Shown: positions 15,501 through 31,600, counted from the first letter of the stretch. The stretch is DNA of 64,000 bases from Chondrosia reniformis (GCA_947172415.1 OX359190.1:2604001-2668000); one strand, 5' to 3'. Notes: a model not told the origin generated them from the letters alone. Made by a program: numbers and translations.

Positions 15501-17570
15501 CAGCAATTTACTCAAATTGTTGTTACTTAGTTAGCAGTTTATTAATTGTGTCTATTCATTATGCGCTCCTGCAACATCTTATAACTAATCACACGAACGT
15601 ACACAGGACGAGAAATTAATATTCTGCAAATTACATGCAAGAAACCGTTTTACAATTTGGCACTTTTATAAAACGTACACACTCTACTTTCTCCTTCAAA
15701 TACAAAGAGCGGATGATACAAGAAGACTTCTAACAGTCCCCGTTAGTGGAAACAAGTTAACACTTAAACTCGTGAGAGCGTTCGTAGGAAACACTCGTAC
15801 GAGAACTTTACACGCGCTACGTGTACACTGAGCGCACAAGTTAGGTGACTCTAACGAAGGAAATAAAACCTTTTAATGTTTCTATTTGTAGGAGAAAGTG
15901 CACGCGAAGCGCGCAACGAATGTTAACAAGACTTGTAATACTTTAATGTAATGTTTTGTAATTAAATAAGTTACTAACCTCAACTGCAATATCGTACTGT
16001 ACAGCTCTTGTCTCATATTCTCCTCCATATAATCCTCCTCCAATGGTGAGAAAAGTAGTTCCGTTGAGGGAAGCCGTACAATTGTAGTGATAAGACGTTT
16101 CTTTACTAATTTTTGTCCACTTCTTCTTCTCGAAAATGAAGATTGCATCTGGACCCACTAAGACTGGTAGGGTGCTGTATTGTAAAAGTGAACTGTTCCT
16201 TGGTGCATTCTCGAGCCTTTCCCAGTGATGTACTTCATTATTGGTAAGTGAAGCCATAAAATTCTTCTTATTCATTCTCCGAAAATATCCATTCCAGTTG
16301 TAGATGTAAATGTATTCACCACACAATGCCATGTGGTGATGTGATAATGGTAGAGGAAGTTTCAGATTCGACTGGATCCACTTTCTATTCTTAATATCCA
16401 GGAATTCAATTGTGTCTTTTCCTGCTCCTGCTCCTCCAGACACAATTACTAAGTCTCCAATAGCAAGAACACCTGGATGGTATCGGGCAGTGTGCATTGG
16501 AGGATATAGCTCTAACCATTCTTCACCTGTCCATGTCACTGGCTTGCTTGTACGAGTGCGATGAGTGTCTCTACCTCCTATCAGAGTTAACTGATCTTTT
16601 ATGATGGTGGCTCCACTGAAAGAATATGGAGATGGAGGTAGTGTTGACCATTTCTTCTTTAGTACATTGTATACCTGAATGATCCGTTCAGATGCCTTAT
16701 TTCCACATTTTCCCCCGTAGACAAATACTGTTTCGTTAATTACAACTGCCTTCCCAAATCGAGTTCCAATCGTCGCTACCGGTATTTCAGTTGATTTCAG
16801 GAAGTGACCTCCTCCAGCTGTCAAGAGGTCACTTTGAAATACCTAATTAGAGACAAGAAAGAAAAGATAATATTCACTGTTTGGAGGAACTGAATGACAT
16901 GGAAGGAGCAAGTTCTGTAGCAGCTTATTGCAAGAACACTTTGAGGCCTGTAAGTGCCGTAAATGTTCTTGTCTAAATATTCTTAACGTGCATGCATGGC
17001 TCATAGTTTAATAATGCTCATATTTTAAACTTTATAACGTTTACAGTGACAAGCTAATTGCCACCAGTAGAGTAACAGAATGGTTATTCAGTTACGGAAA
17101 GATTACGAATCAGTTCCTCGCTTTCTAACTTGTCCCCTAAAAGGATATGAATCACGTGTGTCTCTTCGCTCTATAGTTGACTGGTTTGGTTTAGGTTTTA
17201 CACGGACCCAACAACTGTAATTGAAGTACTCGAGCCAGCCAAGTATTCCTTTCTAGACAAACCCAATCGAACGGAAACTAGTCTCTGAATGTATGCCAAT
17301 TAGTCCCGACAGGTTCACTTAAAATATCTATTCTACTTTACTTCTGGCTAATTACTTAAGCTTGTTAGCCACAGAGCCAGTTACTTACAATATCTACATT
17401 ATAAACATCTGTAGCTAATTACCTGCTTAAGTTTGGCTATTATCTCAAACCAAGCGAGTTTTAATTTTGGCACTGAATTCGGACCAGTAATAGTTAATAT
17501 AACGCTCCCATAAACTGCTTTAGTTAACAAGAGACCTATTAAGTAAACTTACGTTCTCCACGTTCATCAT
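6565..17570 (-). CDS. Kelch-Roc(GTPase)-COR-CARD protein, copy 1
   Basis: Five exons splice in frame to 1,214 aa: 17553-17570, 15979-16842, 7416-9755, 7010-7115 and 6565-6881. Residues 7-294 form a Kelch-type propeller (GG doublets at 49, 95, 142 and 274; Trp at 71, 115, 161, 213 and 248). P-loop GGPRVGKTS is at about 320-328, G3 motif DTGGQ at 529-533, and VGTHLS at about 622 stands for G4 but lacks the usual Asp. COR-like sequence covers about 705-915, and a CARD-like helical domain about 1110-1214. A low-complexity insert separates P-loop and G3. Exon phases agree at every junction. The start is the ATGATG in exon 1; upstream in-frame sequence is hydrophobic without ATG, so the N-terminus could be longer. 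A piggyBac interrupts the 6.2-kb intron. Sensor-GTPase-CARD order suggests an immune or death-pathway receptor (inference). Confidence 0.75.
9756..10740. other. Intron sequence, copy 1, left of piggyBac
   Basis: This is the long Kelch-GTPase intron. No exon, ORF or RNA is recognised. It matches unit 2 (28842-29828) closely. Unit 3 has replaced much of it with Helitron-bearing DNA. Confidence 0.6.
10741..13380. mobile_element. piggyBac transposon with TTAA target duplication
   Basis: TTAA lies at 10741-10744 and 13377-13380. Terminal inverted repeats begin CCCATTAACGACTGC on the left and CCTTTTAACGACTGC on the right (reverse complement). Unit 2 has the empty site with a single TTAA near 29829. 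The element is 2,632 bp, inserted in the Kelch-GTPase intron after the units separated, and carries one open transposase. Confidence 0.93.
11008..12843 (-). CDS. piggyBac transposase
   Basis: This uninterrupted 611-aa protein has an acidic Ser/Pro-rich N-terminus (about 1-125). The DDE_Tnp_1_7 core follows, with catalytic Asp candidates in AVDEAM, YTDNFFTS and GGVDLFD. The C-terminus is Cys-rich (HCRICLQ...CCSQC...), matching the zinc finger that binds DNA near the transposon ends. Family transposases excise and insert at TTAA without footprints. Length equals that of full piggyBac proteins and there is no frameshift, so the copy may be functional. ATG at 12841-12843 is the natural start; about 530 bp separate it from the right end. 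The gene is antisense-independent of its host: it lies on the same strand as the host Kelch gene, within its intron. Confidence 0.95.
   Translation of the reverse strand: MAKRMNTSFIIRKVNETADSDDSDWALSEDDLWESAEVGEIDTNIGPVISRDHLEEAQEVVHEDEEVVEPQSPPPSNPFPVRASTPEQPCSLPSIQDISAIPTPIPSTSSQGSFDHPPFTMKSGSLLNLDESCSPLSVFEAIFDAATFQLITDQTNLYSQQSHPGPTWENVTVPEMKSFIGILIAMGIHRLPAINDYWSMDPLLGAPGITRGMSRDRFKSILRFLHLNDNTKMPSPGQPNFDKLYKVRPLFNKLKECSQKAYYPHQELAVDEAMVLFKGRSSIKQYMPLKPVKRGYKVWCMCDSRNGYAYDFEVYLGAMGGSPESGLGEKVVQMLCHSIQGRSHHIYTDNFFTSPSLACSLHQKQTYLIGTARVNRRGFPEALRDLKTLGKTLPRGGHKSILVNDGKTECLVWIDKKPVAIINTLVHPHNTTHVMRTAKDGTRQQVPCPESIKLYNTYMGGVDLFDFRRKTYSCSKKSKKWWLRIFYFLLDLAVVNAYVIYKETATKQFTQKEFTLQIASQLIASHNSRKRQPCFHDPASVTRLTERHFQERQNRRGHCRICLQRRRTYFCCSQCSPSDPIPLCPPPNPCFKLYHTLEQLTTKRRKANADE
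13381..14504. other. Intron sequence, copy 1, right of piggyBac
   Basis: No exon or RNA is recognised. The short ORF at 13725-13949 is AT-rich and not preserved between units. Sequence is near-identical to about 29830-30950 of unit 2. Confidence 0.5.
14505..15945. repeat. Diverged direct repeats in the Kelch-GTPase intron, copy 1
   Basis: Two blocks (about 14505-14845 and 15588-15945) share the same order of motifs: ACACAGGACGAGAA, GTTAGTGGAAACAAGT, ATAAAACCTTYTAATG (variant in block 1) and CGCGAAGCGCGCAACGAA followed by TGTTAACA. A partial third copy is at 15236-15320. The second block ends about 35 bp from the Kelch exon donor. Confidence 0.6.
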
Positions 17571-17676
17571 CCTCAGCAATGCAAACAAAAGGAAAAACTG
17601 AAAACTTAGCAAATACTTTACTGACCACACTGTTACTATATGCCGTTACTATAACGACCGTATTCCTTATTTAACT

Positions 17677-17767
17677 ATTGGCGGCAAATCTGAGTGTTTT
17701 CCCGCTATTCTTGGGGGGAAAACACTTCCTAATAAAGTAAGATAATACATTTCGAAATGTTTATATA
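17677..17767 (-). promoter_or_regulatory. Promoter region of Kelch-GTPase-CARD copy 1
   Basis: Read on the minus strand: TATATAAA (17767-17760), the perfect palindrome ACATTTCGAAATGT (17760-17747), an inverted repeat GTGTTTTCCC/GGGAAAACAC (17694-17703 and 17716-17725) and a CCAAT box (17681-17677), 107 bp before the start codon. All are kept in copies 2 and 3. The inverted repeat could be an operator or a 5'-UTR hairpin. Confidence 0.5.
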
Positions 17768-17839
17768 GCAAACACTATATTGACTCAATCAAGCCTCAAC
17801 AAACTGCATCCTTCAATTTAAAGACATTCAATTTGTTGT

Positions 17840-20266
17840 ACTTGGAACATGTAGAGATTGTGCTGCAGTGGTGTGTCTGGTGAACAAGGAGCTCCTGTAT
17901 TGGTTGGTAGTAGTGGTCCCCAGAGGTCAGACTGGAGAACAAGATCAGGATATGGCAAGGATGGCTGACCTTTAAGTTGTACTTAACATGAGGATAGGGA
18001 ATGAGATTCCCAGTTTATTGACCCTGCCAAATGTACTTTCTTGTCTGCGGCACATTCAAGTATGATCACATATCTAATCTACTGCACCACCTCAATGATT
18101 TAATTCTCCTCCATGCAGCCGTTATGTAAGGTAAAGCTTGTCCTGTTTTCTGGATCGTAGGAACTAGTTCTAGCTATCTATGTAAAGAGTGTATAAAGGT
18201 GTTCAAAGATTCGACTACTTTACAGCATTACAAAGTAACAAGTGGAATGTCAATTTCCAAGTGAAGGACACATCTTCTCCTTTGTGGTACAACTACCAGT
18301 GTAACTAGTTGAGACACTCGGCAATGACAATGAGGTCGCCTCAGCTGGTGACTGCAAGTGCACCTCTGTACAGGGACCAGCAGGACCTTAATTACTCAGA
18401 GATAGGATTCTTGACTAGTCCCATTGGTGCTACAGGGATCATCTACCTTTTAACCTGTGGAAATGTACGTACAATACATTATTTTATGATTTGATAATAT
18501 GATGTATGAAATTTACTTGTAGTTGGTACAGATGCTCTTCCAGTTTTTAGCTAGTTAAGTGTCCTATATGATTATATTCCTTTGGATTAGTGTTGCTTTA
18601 GTGAGGTATTGTTGTGTCTGCATGTTACACTAAAGGACCTTAATTACTCAGAGATAGTATTCTTGACTAGACTCTCTAGCCAGTGGAGGTCACTTGTTCA
18701 GGGAGGGTAGTTGTTTTGTGAGGTCTACATTCCATAGGATCTTAATGAGGAAGTACTATTCCCATGAATAACATTATGAGAGTCCCTATTCATATGGTAA
18801 TGTTATTCATTTGTTCTCCTTCCCTGCAGGGTACAAGTGTGCCATTGTCACCTACTTCTGCATAATACTAGACCTGAAGGCATACTTATGATTGGTAACT
18901 ATACAACTTAAAACAGGTCCAAGTGTGTTTAATCTGTTACCATGGCTACATAAGTCAATTCATGTTGTGTCTTTAGGTGCAGGGAGCTGAGGGTCCCATT
19001 GGTGCTACGGGAATAAGAGGTGATCTTGGTGCACCAGTAAGTTGTCATACATACAAAGTATTATCATGAAAATGTCTGACTGTCCATTGTATAAAGTGAC
19101 TTGCATTCCTACGACTGTAGGGTCTGACAGGAGGTCAAGGTCCTGCTGGAAATCCAGGAGATGATGGAGCAGCAGGACGTGTGAGACTCCAAGGAGACGG
19201 AGGTGCATGAGGAGGGTCTGGAGATGGTGGACCTACGGGAGCCCAAGGACCTAATGGTAGTGATGGTGGTCTAATAGGACTTAAGGGTGCTAGGGGAATG
19301 TGTGGTGAGCCAGGAGATGTTGGAGAAATGGGTGATGCTGGAGATGTGGGTGTAGAAGGAAATGTTGGTCTCCCTGGTCCACAAGGACCTGCTGTAAGTA
19401 TATGTGTGGAATGTATTGCTGATCGTTGATAGTATTTGATGACTTGTACAGTGTTGCACACTCTGTATAATATTAATATTCTTTTTACACTCTATGATGC
19501 ATAATTATTAGACTGTCATCAGCTAGAGTGCTCTTCTCCCTGTTACTGTACAGGACAGTGAGGGTGGACCTGGTTTAGCTGGAGGTGAAGGGCTATGGGT
19601 GATGATGGAACAGTGGGAAGTGCTGGTCCCCAAGGTGCCCAAGGAGAACCAGGTGACATGGGTCCAGTGGGTCCACAAGGCTTCCGAGGTGCTGATGGAT
19701 GGCCAGGTCGTGAAGTGTAAGTAAACCTCTATGTTGGAGAACTGGGTGATGCTGGAGATGTGGGAGTTTAACAGGAAATGTTCATCTCCCTGGTCCAAAA
19801 GGACCTGCTATAAGTATATGTGTCAAATGTATTGCTGAAATACATTGCTGATCTTTGATAGTTAGTGTTGTACACTCTGTAATATAATAAGAATTCCTTT
19901 TGCATAATTATTAAACTAGTCCTTTCTTCAAAACTTGTCTGAAATATATAGTTAGTGAGCTAGTATGCTGTGTGGTGTACCTCCATTGCTATATATATGT
20001 GGTGTGCTATATGTAGTGACCCCACTGGTCCAACTGGTGGTTCTGGTGAACGTGAACCTGGTGGAGAACACGGAACTGGGGGTTCATCTGGACCAAGTGT
20101 AGCAAGAGGTCAGGCGGGTGACCATGGCAACCATGGAGCTGATGGTAATCGTGGAGAACACATTGTCAGGGAGATCCTGAAGACACTGGTGCAAGAGGTC
20201 CTCCTGGACCACCAGGTCCATCTGTATGGTCCACCTGGAGACATTGGTGCAAGAGGTCACATATTT
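17840..20266 (+). pseudogene. Collagen-like block, unit 2
   Basis: Exons are recognisable at 18977-19036 (GAEGPIGATGIRGDLGAP), 19121-19393 (91 codons of Gly-X-Y), 19554-19716 and 20017-20266, each with GT-AG borders. A weaker Gly-rich segment lies at about 17870-17970. Codon 19208-19210 is TGA where unit 3 has AGA. Exon 19554-19716 changes frame near 19594, and the last exon carries the two shared frame changes. About 19733-19800 is a decayed duplicate of the end of exon 19121-19393. It was probably a secreted short-chain collagen that has decayed. The intervening 18050-18970 holds no other recognisable gene. Confidence 0.65.
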
Positions 20267-20329
20267 GTAAGTTAAATGCTGATTCGGACCTTATTTAAAG
20301 AACTCTTATTTCTATTGCTCAATAACTAG

Positions 20330-24617
<4,288 letters not shown>

Positions 24618-25122
24618 AAATATACTCATCTTATTAAGTAAGTGTACATAAATGACTAATGTATGAATATAACTAAAAATTGCTTCATTGTTGATTTATG
24701 AGGTGTTAATTGGTACTATGTTGACTATATAGGGTAGCCATGTTTTTTGACCATCCCTAATTAAAGTGTACTACTGTTTATAATGTAGTTAAAGGCCATA
24801 TCAATTTATGTCACTTTATTCTTTTGCATTCCACACCTATTCCCATATAAACATTATAATCCTTATAAAATACATTCTATGCATAATGCGTACGTACGTA
24901 CGTATAAACTGTTGCATATGTAAGTATATATAATAGAAATTCATTCAATCCCGTATATCTTGCTGACATGATTACATGATTTCAACCTTGTTTTACATAT
25001 ATATCCTTTCAGAATGCACACTCTGTTCTAATGGTCTGAATCTGGAATTATTGTAATGATTGCAATTTATTTACTATACGTAGATGTTGCAACTTCTCAG
25101 TTTGCCTATGCACAGCAAATTA

Positions 25123-25165
25123 ATGAAGAGTTTGTCTTAAATCTATGAGACAGACAATCTCTGAT
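25123..25165 (+). promoter_or_regulatory. SECIS element, SELENOO unit 2
   Basis: ATGA at 25123, AAA in the apical loop and TGAT at 25162-25165. It is identical in fold to unit 1. The preceding 3'-UTR intron is 24638-25012, without the MITE. Confidence 0.8.
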
Positions 25166-25652
25166 GTTGAGAGGCTGAATATTCTGTTAATCTTCACTAA
25201 ATAGCAACTTATTATTATTATTATTATTAAGTAATTATAAGAAATGTGAATATCTTTTATTAAACAGTGGTGATAAGCAGCTATATAACGTATATCTCAA
25301 AATTTTGAAATATTGTGTCCTAAATATTGTTCAAATTCATGATCAGTGAAGCTTACAATTACATCACTATAATACCACAGATCATAATTTTGCAATTGGT
25401 GTGAAAATCACCAATTCACCAAAATAAATTCTCCCCCAATATTTCCGGTTGTCCACCAATATTTATAACTACGTAGTATAATGAGAACTGCTACAAACTT
25501 CATCCAAAATTATATACCATAGTATAATACCAACTATAGTAGCTATATACAAATGTATTTTGAATTTTCAAAGTATATATTGCACACACATATATAGGTA
25601 ATGTACAAAATACTAAATACTAAAGGGTTATTTGTATAAATGTAAAAATAAG

Positions 25653-28600
25653 TTAAAGGGGGAAATCCTCTTTCAGTTTCTCAAAGATCTCTTTATGAGT
25701 CGGATAATCATGTGATGTCTGCTGGAGTACTTTACTAAACAGACACAAGCTCTCCGCTGTACCAGTGGTCAACAGGTGGAGAAGGAAGATACTGTTTGCC
25801 TCCTTTGTTGTCTTTGCCTTCCCAATCTCCTGATACACCTTGAGAGTGATTAGTGGCTTTTTATCCACTCCCTCGAAGAGGTGATCCACTATCTTGTCAA
25901 CACAGAGGTTGCCCAACAGGTAGAGCCAGTGTTTTGATTGTATCATTTCTTTCCAATTGTCTGGAACATCTACACAACACATGCAATAACATGAACAATC
26001 ATTACACCTTCATGATGTAGTAAACTGAACACAAATTCAAATGTTTCTAGTATACATTACACTGTATATTATATACACAGTGAATATGCACTAACTCTGC
26101 TTCCTGGTGCCTCCAGTAGCAACTTTACATTCTCCAGAAAAGGACTCTTTATAGAGAAGGAACTGGTCTCCATCAAATTCAAGATCATCAGTCATGACAA
26201 GCTATGTACATGGAATACAAAATATCAATACAATTGTCATGCATAAAATTGACTAACCCAAAATGTGCCAGTCATATATAGTAATTCTATAATAAAGTTT
26301 GAGAAATTGTATATCATCAGCCTTGTAAAATTACCAAAAATTTCCAATTCATTTAGCATTGAAAGTATGAGAAAGACAAAAAACTGAAATGTCAATTTTG
26401 AATAAGTTCCAGAACACCTGGAATACACCTCATACACCTCTGTGTACTGTATAGTGCTGCTCAGTAAATACAATTGCACTGCATGCAGCATACAAACTTA
26501 CAGAACTGGTGTCGTTGATACATTCTTTAGTAACCCAAATCGACTCTCTTGGAGTTAGTGGCTTTATTTCATCCAGCCTGGTACAAACACCTGTCAACTG
26601 ACTATCGGCTTCAAAACGCAAAAGATGCAAACTGGGCTTAATGCAATTTTTAAGACAGCAAACGACTCCATCTTCTAAAGTGGCTTTCTCTTCAAGAAAC
26701 TCTGCACCGAACACCGCTTTGCTCACATGACAAATGCGCTCGTACATCTCCCTTCTGATGTGCTTGCAGAGCTCAGTCAAGGACAGACTTAGCTTGGGAA
26801 AGTGCTGAGGAACCAACAGTTGGAGTTGAATGAGGTCTTCCTTTTGGGAAAGGATAATGTGAGCACTCTCTTGAGAGAAAATGAACTGTGTGGTGTCTGA
26901 TTTACTGGGACAGTACCTCCACTGCTTTCCTCTCAGCTGGATTGGGCTCACTACCTCCTCCTTGAGTGCTTGTCTGCCACTTGCAATATCTACAGCCAGT
27001 CTGTGGAATAGACCAGTTGGTATGCAGGTATACCTCTGATCTTGGACAGAATGGAATGAGAAAGTGTATGCCAAAGTAGCCACAGATGCTTCAGGCAGGT
27101 GGATCTGCCTCTCAGGAAGGGCTGCTGGAATGAAGTAGCGTGTCTCCTTCTCTCTCACTTTGGCTGCAATACCAATTTTTACCAGGACCTCCAGGAGCCA
27201 TCTTGTTGGGATGTCAGCATTGATATCTAGCTGTCGAAACAAGGCCTCTGAAACAGCTTCAGGAATTACTCCTTTTTCCATGAAGATACGTAGCTCTGGG
27301 CTTGGACATTCACTTGGGCCATACTGGACTGATAGCACTTTGGACATTTCCTTGTACAGAAAGGTTGCATCTGTACAGATCCACTGCTCTTTGTACTCAC
27401 TCAGGTCAAAGTACAAATAGAACCCAAGGCAATGAAACAGGTTCAGCAGTGCAAGTAGCTGTCTGTCAGGATCTACTGGTTGAATAAATTGGCATCGGAG
27501 GCAGAACTCTTTCAATTCTGTCAGCTTCCACATCTTCTTTTCCACACTAGATGTGATTAGTTGCAGGCAGAACCAAACTTTGGGGACTTTCAATGCTAAC
27601 CGATTATTGGAATCTGCAAGCTGAGAGCGAAGGGCATTAACTACTTTGCAAGTGTGATCCTTCATCATGCTGTCTCCCTGTAGTTGACTGTCTAATAGAA
27701 AGTAGCTACCAGCACCTTTGTATGCAACCTCTTTTGGGGGGAAAACCCTACTGCCATCATAAGGCTTGTTGTCCATTTCCTCTAGAACCTTCTTGTTGTG
27801 GTCCAGTAGAGCTCTCTTAGTTTCAGGATCTTCAGGAAGATGGGAAAGGTGAGTGCCAACAAGGAAAATGCGAAGTTGAGGCTCATTAGGCATGTCAAAT
27901 GCTTTCAACTGCCGCTTGCTCTTCATTGACATTGTGTAGGCAGCTGTAATGGACTCCTTCATCAATTCCCAGGTTGAACGGCTGTTGGCTCTCATCTCTT
28001 CAGTAGCTCCATCTCGACAGAAAGCATTGATATACGGATCTGTCAACCTCTCTGAAGCTTTAAAGACATGCAGAAAGTTGCAGGGAAAGTCCAGTAGGAG
28101 TGGAACGACATTCTGAAAGGAGGGCTGGCCTCCTGTGTCAAGGAGGTAAATGAATGTACATTTCTTTTCATCAAACTCTGCTTCAGTGGAGAGATTGTGT
28201 TTCAGCAGGAAGCTGTCCCTGGCTTGCTCTAGCAGCTCCAGTGGGTCTTGTACTGCTAAAGCCTCAGTGGTATCATCTCTATGGCTAGGAGGAGGAGGGG
28301 AATTGGAGACAGCGGTTGGCAGCATGGTCGTCTTACTGGCTACCTCTGTTGTCTTGGTGATATCACCAGGTAAAGTGGCATCATTAGATGAAGCCTGTGG
28401 AAGAGAGGCAGGTGGGGCTTCTAGAGTACTGCCTGGAAAGACCTTCCTTTTCTCCATCTTAACCTTTGAAATAAGCTGCCCTAGCTTTTCATCTGTTAAA
28501 ACTTTCCAGGAAGGACCAACTGCCAAACATTTAACGAAATCATACTTCTCTTCCTCTCCCTGACTCCCCTTTCCCTGATCCTCTATTCTCAGGTTCTCTT

Positions 28601-31600
28601 CTTTCTGGTATTCCTCCAACCGATCTGTTCTTCCCTTTGTGTCTCCATCCTCAGCAATGGTGGCCACTTCAGGAGCTTCCAGCACTCCAGTGCTAGTTTT
28701 GTCTTCTCTTGGTGTGTCGTGGAGCAGGTAGTGCTTCAGTGAGGTTTTACCAACTCGAGGGCCTCCTGTCAGGAAACAGTAAAAGATGTTAACCTCAACG
28801 GAGCCATGCCCTTCTATGGCTTCTTCATACCACTGGGGTTCCTAGATCGCACAAAAACAAATCATGTAATAAACAGAAGTAAACTATTATTACATATTTT
28901 ATATTAACATAGTTACAACAATTGTCTTAACTCAATGATTACAGTTCTCAAGTCTATATACATAGGTTCAATTATGCTAGTTATATAAAAGTGTGCAGTT
29001 TTTAAAGGTTCAATGAAGCGGATATTAGGATTTGATCAATGATCAACGTTGGGGTCAAAAGTATTTCATTTGCTCTCAAAAGGAGTACATGAATGCCTAC
29101 TTAATAAACATACGTAAAAAACTATAAACAATTGTAGGTTAAAGAATTGCCATCTACGTAGACTAACTTCAGTTGTTGGTTGAGTTTGGGTGATCATGAA
29201 GTAGAGGATGTACACTATAATTTAGAATGAGATTGACTAGTCTAATGTACAGGCTACACAGACATTACAACATTTAGAACTATTTTACAGTTCCAACAAT
29301 CTACCCTCCTACCCTAACCAAGATGAGATATGGCAGAGGACCATACAGACTGTCCACTGTCGTTAGATCAATTCACTTGTGTGTGGGTCTTGGTATGAGG
29401 CTAATTGCATTGTGTGTTGCTTACACCAAATCAGTTCGAGTAATATATTAATGTATCTTCTAATACGTACACTGCTGGGAAGATGTCCAAATATAGAAAC
29501 TAAAAGCAGTTTAGTATAAGGTACAGAGCTGACCCAAGTTGAATAACTTATTCTAAATAAACGTTATAATCCTAAGTAACAGTTGTCAATTGTTCCAAAA
29601 CATGCTGCACATGGCCCAGTGGAGAAGAAGAGGAGAAACTCTGTGTCCTAATCCAAAACACTTGCTATGCTTAGTTCCCTATAGGCCTTCACTCTAAAGT
29701 AGATGTAGCATGTACTGAGAGAAATGGTGTGATAGATTATTCCTACATATGTACATAATCTTATGCACAGTGCAAGTTGTGTTTATAAACAAACAAAGAA
29801 TTAAAAGGTCAGTAAGTATCAAATCATTTAAAGTTGTGTTTATAAACAAACAAAGAATTAAAAGGTCACTAATTATCAAACTGCTAATGGATTATGACTT
29901 TGGAATATTTGGTTCAATCACTTTTAGAAGTAATAATATTCAAATAATATTCACTTGCAAATACCATACATTTTATAGCAAATAAATTGATTTCTTCCCT
30001 TATACGTACATTATAAGTGACGCATTCACACATTTATGATAAACAGTAGCTTTACAAGAATGTTGGGGAACATTAGGTAACCATTAATCACAACTCAGTC
30101 AATCCCACAAGTGTATGCATAAGGATTTTTCAGTAGTGTTTAAATGAGGAAAATTTGATAGCCTGCATAAGTTAAATCATTGTGGCCTTTGAAGGCTGTG
30201 CTAGCACAATGGCATCTTAGTTGTGGGTACGTGGTCTACTTTTCTAAGACCTTTTACACGTTACTCCCTACACAATGCACATGCTATGTAGCAATCACAG
30301 TGTATACGTACATATCAGGTAATATATACATAAGTACATGTTAGGCCATACGTAGGTACATATACAAATGATGATTCAGCAACTATAAATCAATGTATCC
30401 TTTGATTTTTGAGTGTCTATAGAAACAGTTTTAGTAACACTCTGAGCTTTGAATCAACCAGATCAATTCACATGTGAGTAGGTGTTGGTAGGAGGCTAAT
30501 TGCATTGTGTGTTTATGGACCTCAAAAGAGGTTGAATAATTTACGTATCACCAAAATTCTCAAAATATTTATATGTAGACGGCCATTTTTCTAACACACT
30601 GCTTGGAAGATGTCCATAGCAACTAAAAGCTATCTAGTATAAGGAAACTCTTTGAATCTATGTACGTATACATATATACGTAATATGTACGTATACAGAC
30701 ATACACACTCAAACAATGTAGTATATATATCATTCTCAAATGATAAGCTACATTCTTGATGATAATGTTACTGTACCTTTATGCATTTACTTGAACAAGG
30801 AACACCAGATTTAAAAACACGATACCTCTCTCAGTCGAATGATCTGCCTAGTACTATGACAACATATTCACTGCTAAATGGCTGTCAGCATAAAGACTCA
30901 ATTGGTAGCAATTTACCCTTTCTGCTGTTGGCAAGTGGCTCAATCTATAACTAATCACTCGTACGTACACAGGACGAGAAAACATTCAAGTTGAAACATA
31001 CGTACGTACGTAGGTCTACATACACGCGACAATAAACACTCTAAGTAATCAGACAATGAAGCCAACAATTCTAGCGGATAATACTTTGAATGCTTTACTT
31101 TCTCACTTCAAAGAAAACTTAACAGTCTTCGTTAGTGGAAACACTTAAACAAGTACGTATCAGCGCTCATAGGACACACTCGTATGAGAACATTAATCTA
31201 AAGCAATACAAGTCTTGTTAATATTAACATTGGAAATATGGGAAATAAAACCTTCTACTGTTTCTATTTTAAAGTGTACGCGAAGCGCGCAACAACTGTT
31301 AACATAACTTGTACTGTAATTAGCTACTAGCCTACATTAATTGCTTCCTATAAAGATTGCCTAAATAGAAGAACCATACGTATCTATATTAGAACACACG
31401 AAGTGAATAATTGTTATCACTATAAATCTCAGACATCAGTACTTCACATAAACTTAACACAAGGAGCTTTTAGAGAACAGAAACTAGACACTTCTAGTTC
31501 GGCAAAGTCTATGTTCGGTGAAGTTAGAGCAGTCGATATACTTAAAGTGCTTTCCCTCTTATTAACATTCACTGACAAATCTATTTGACTTTATTTATCT

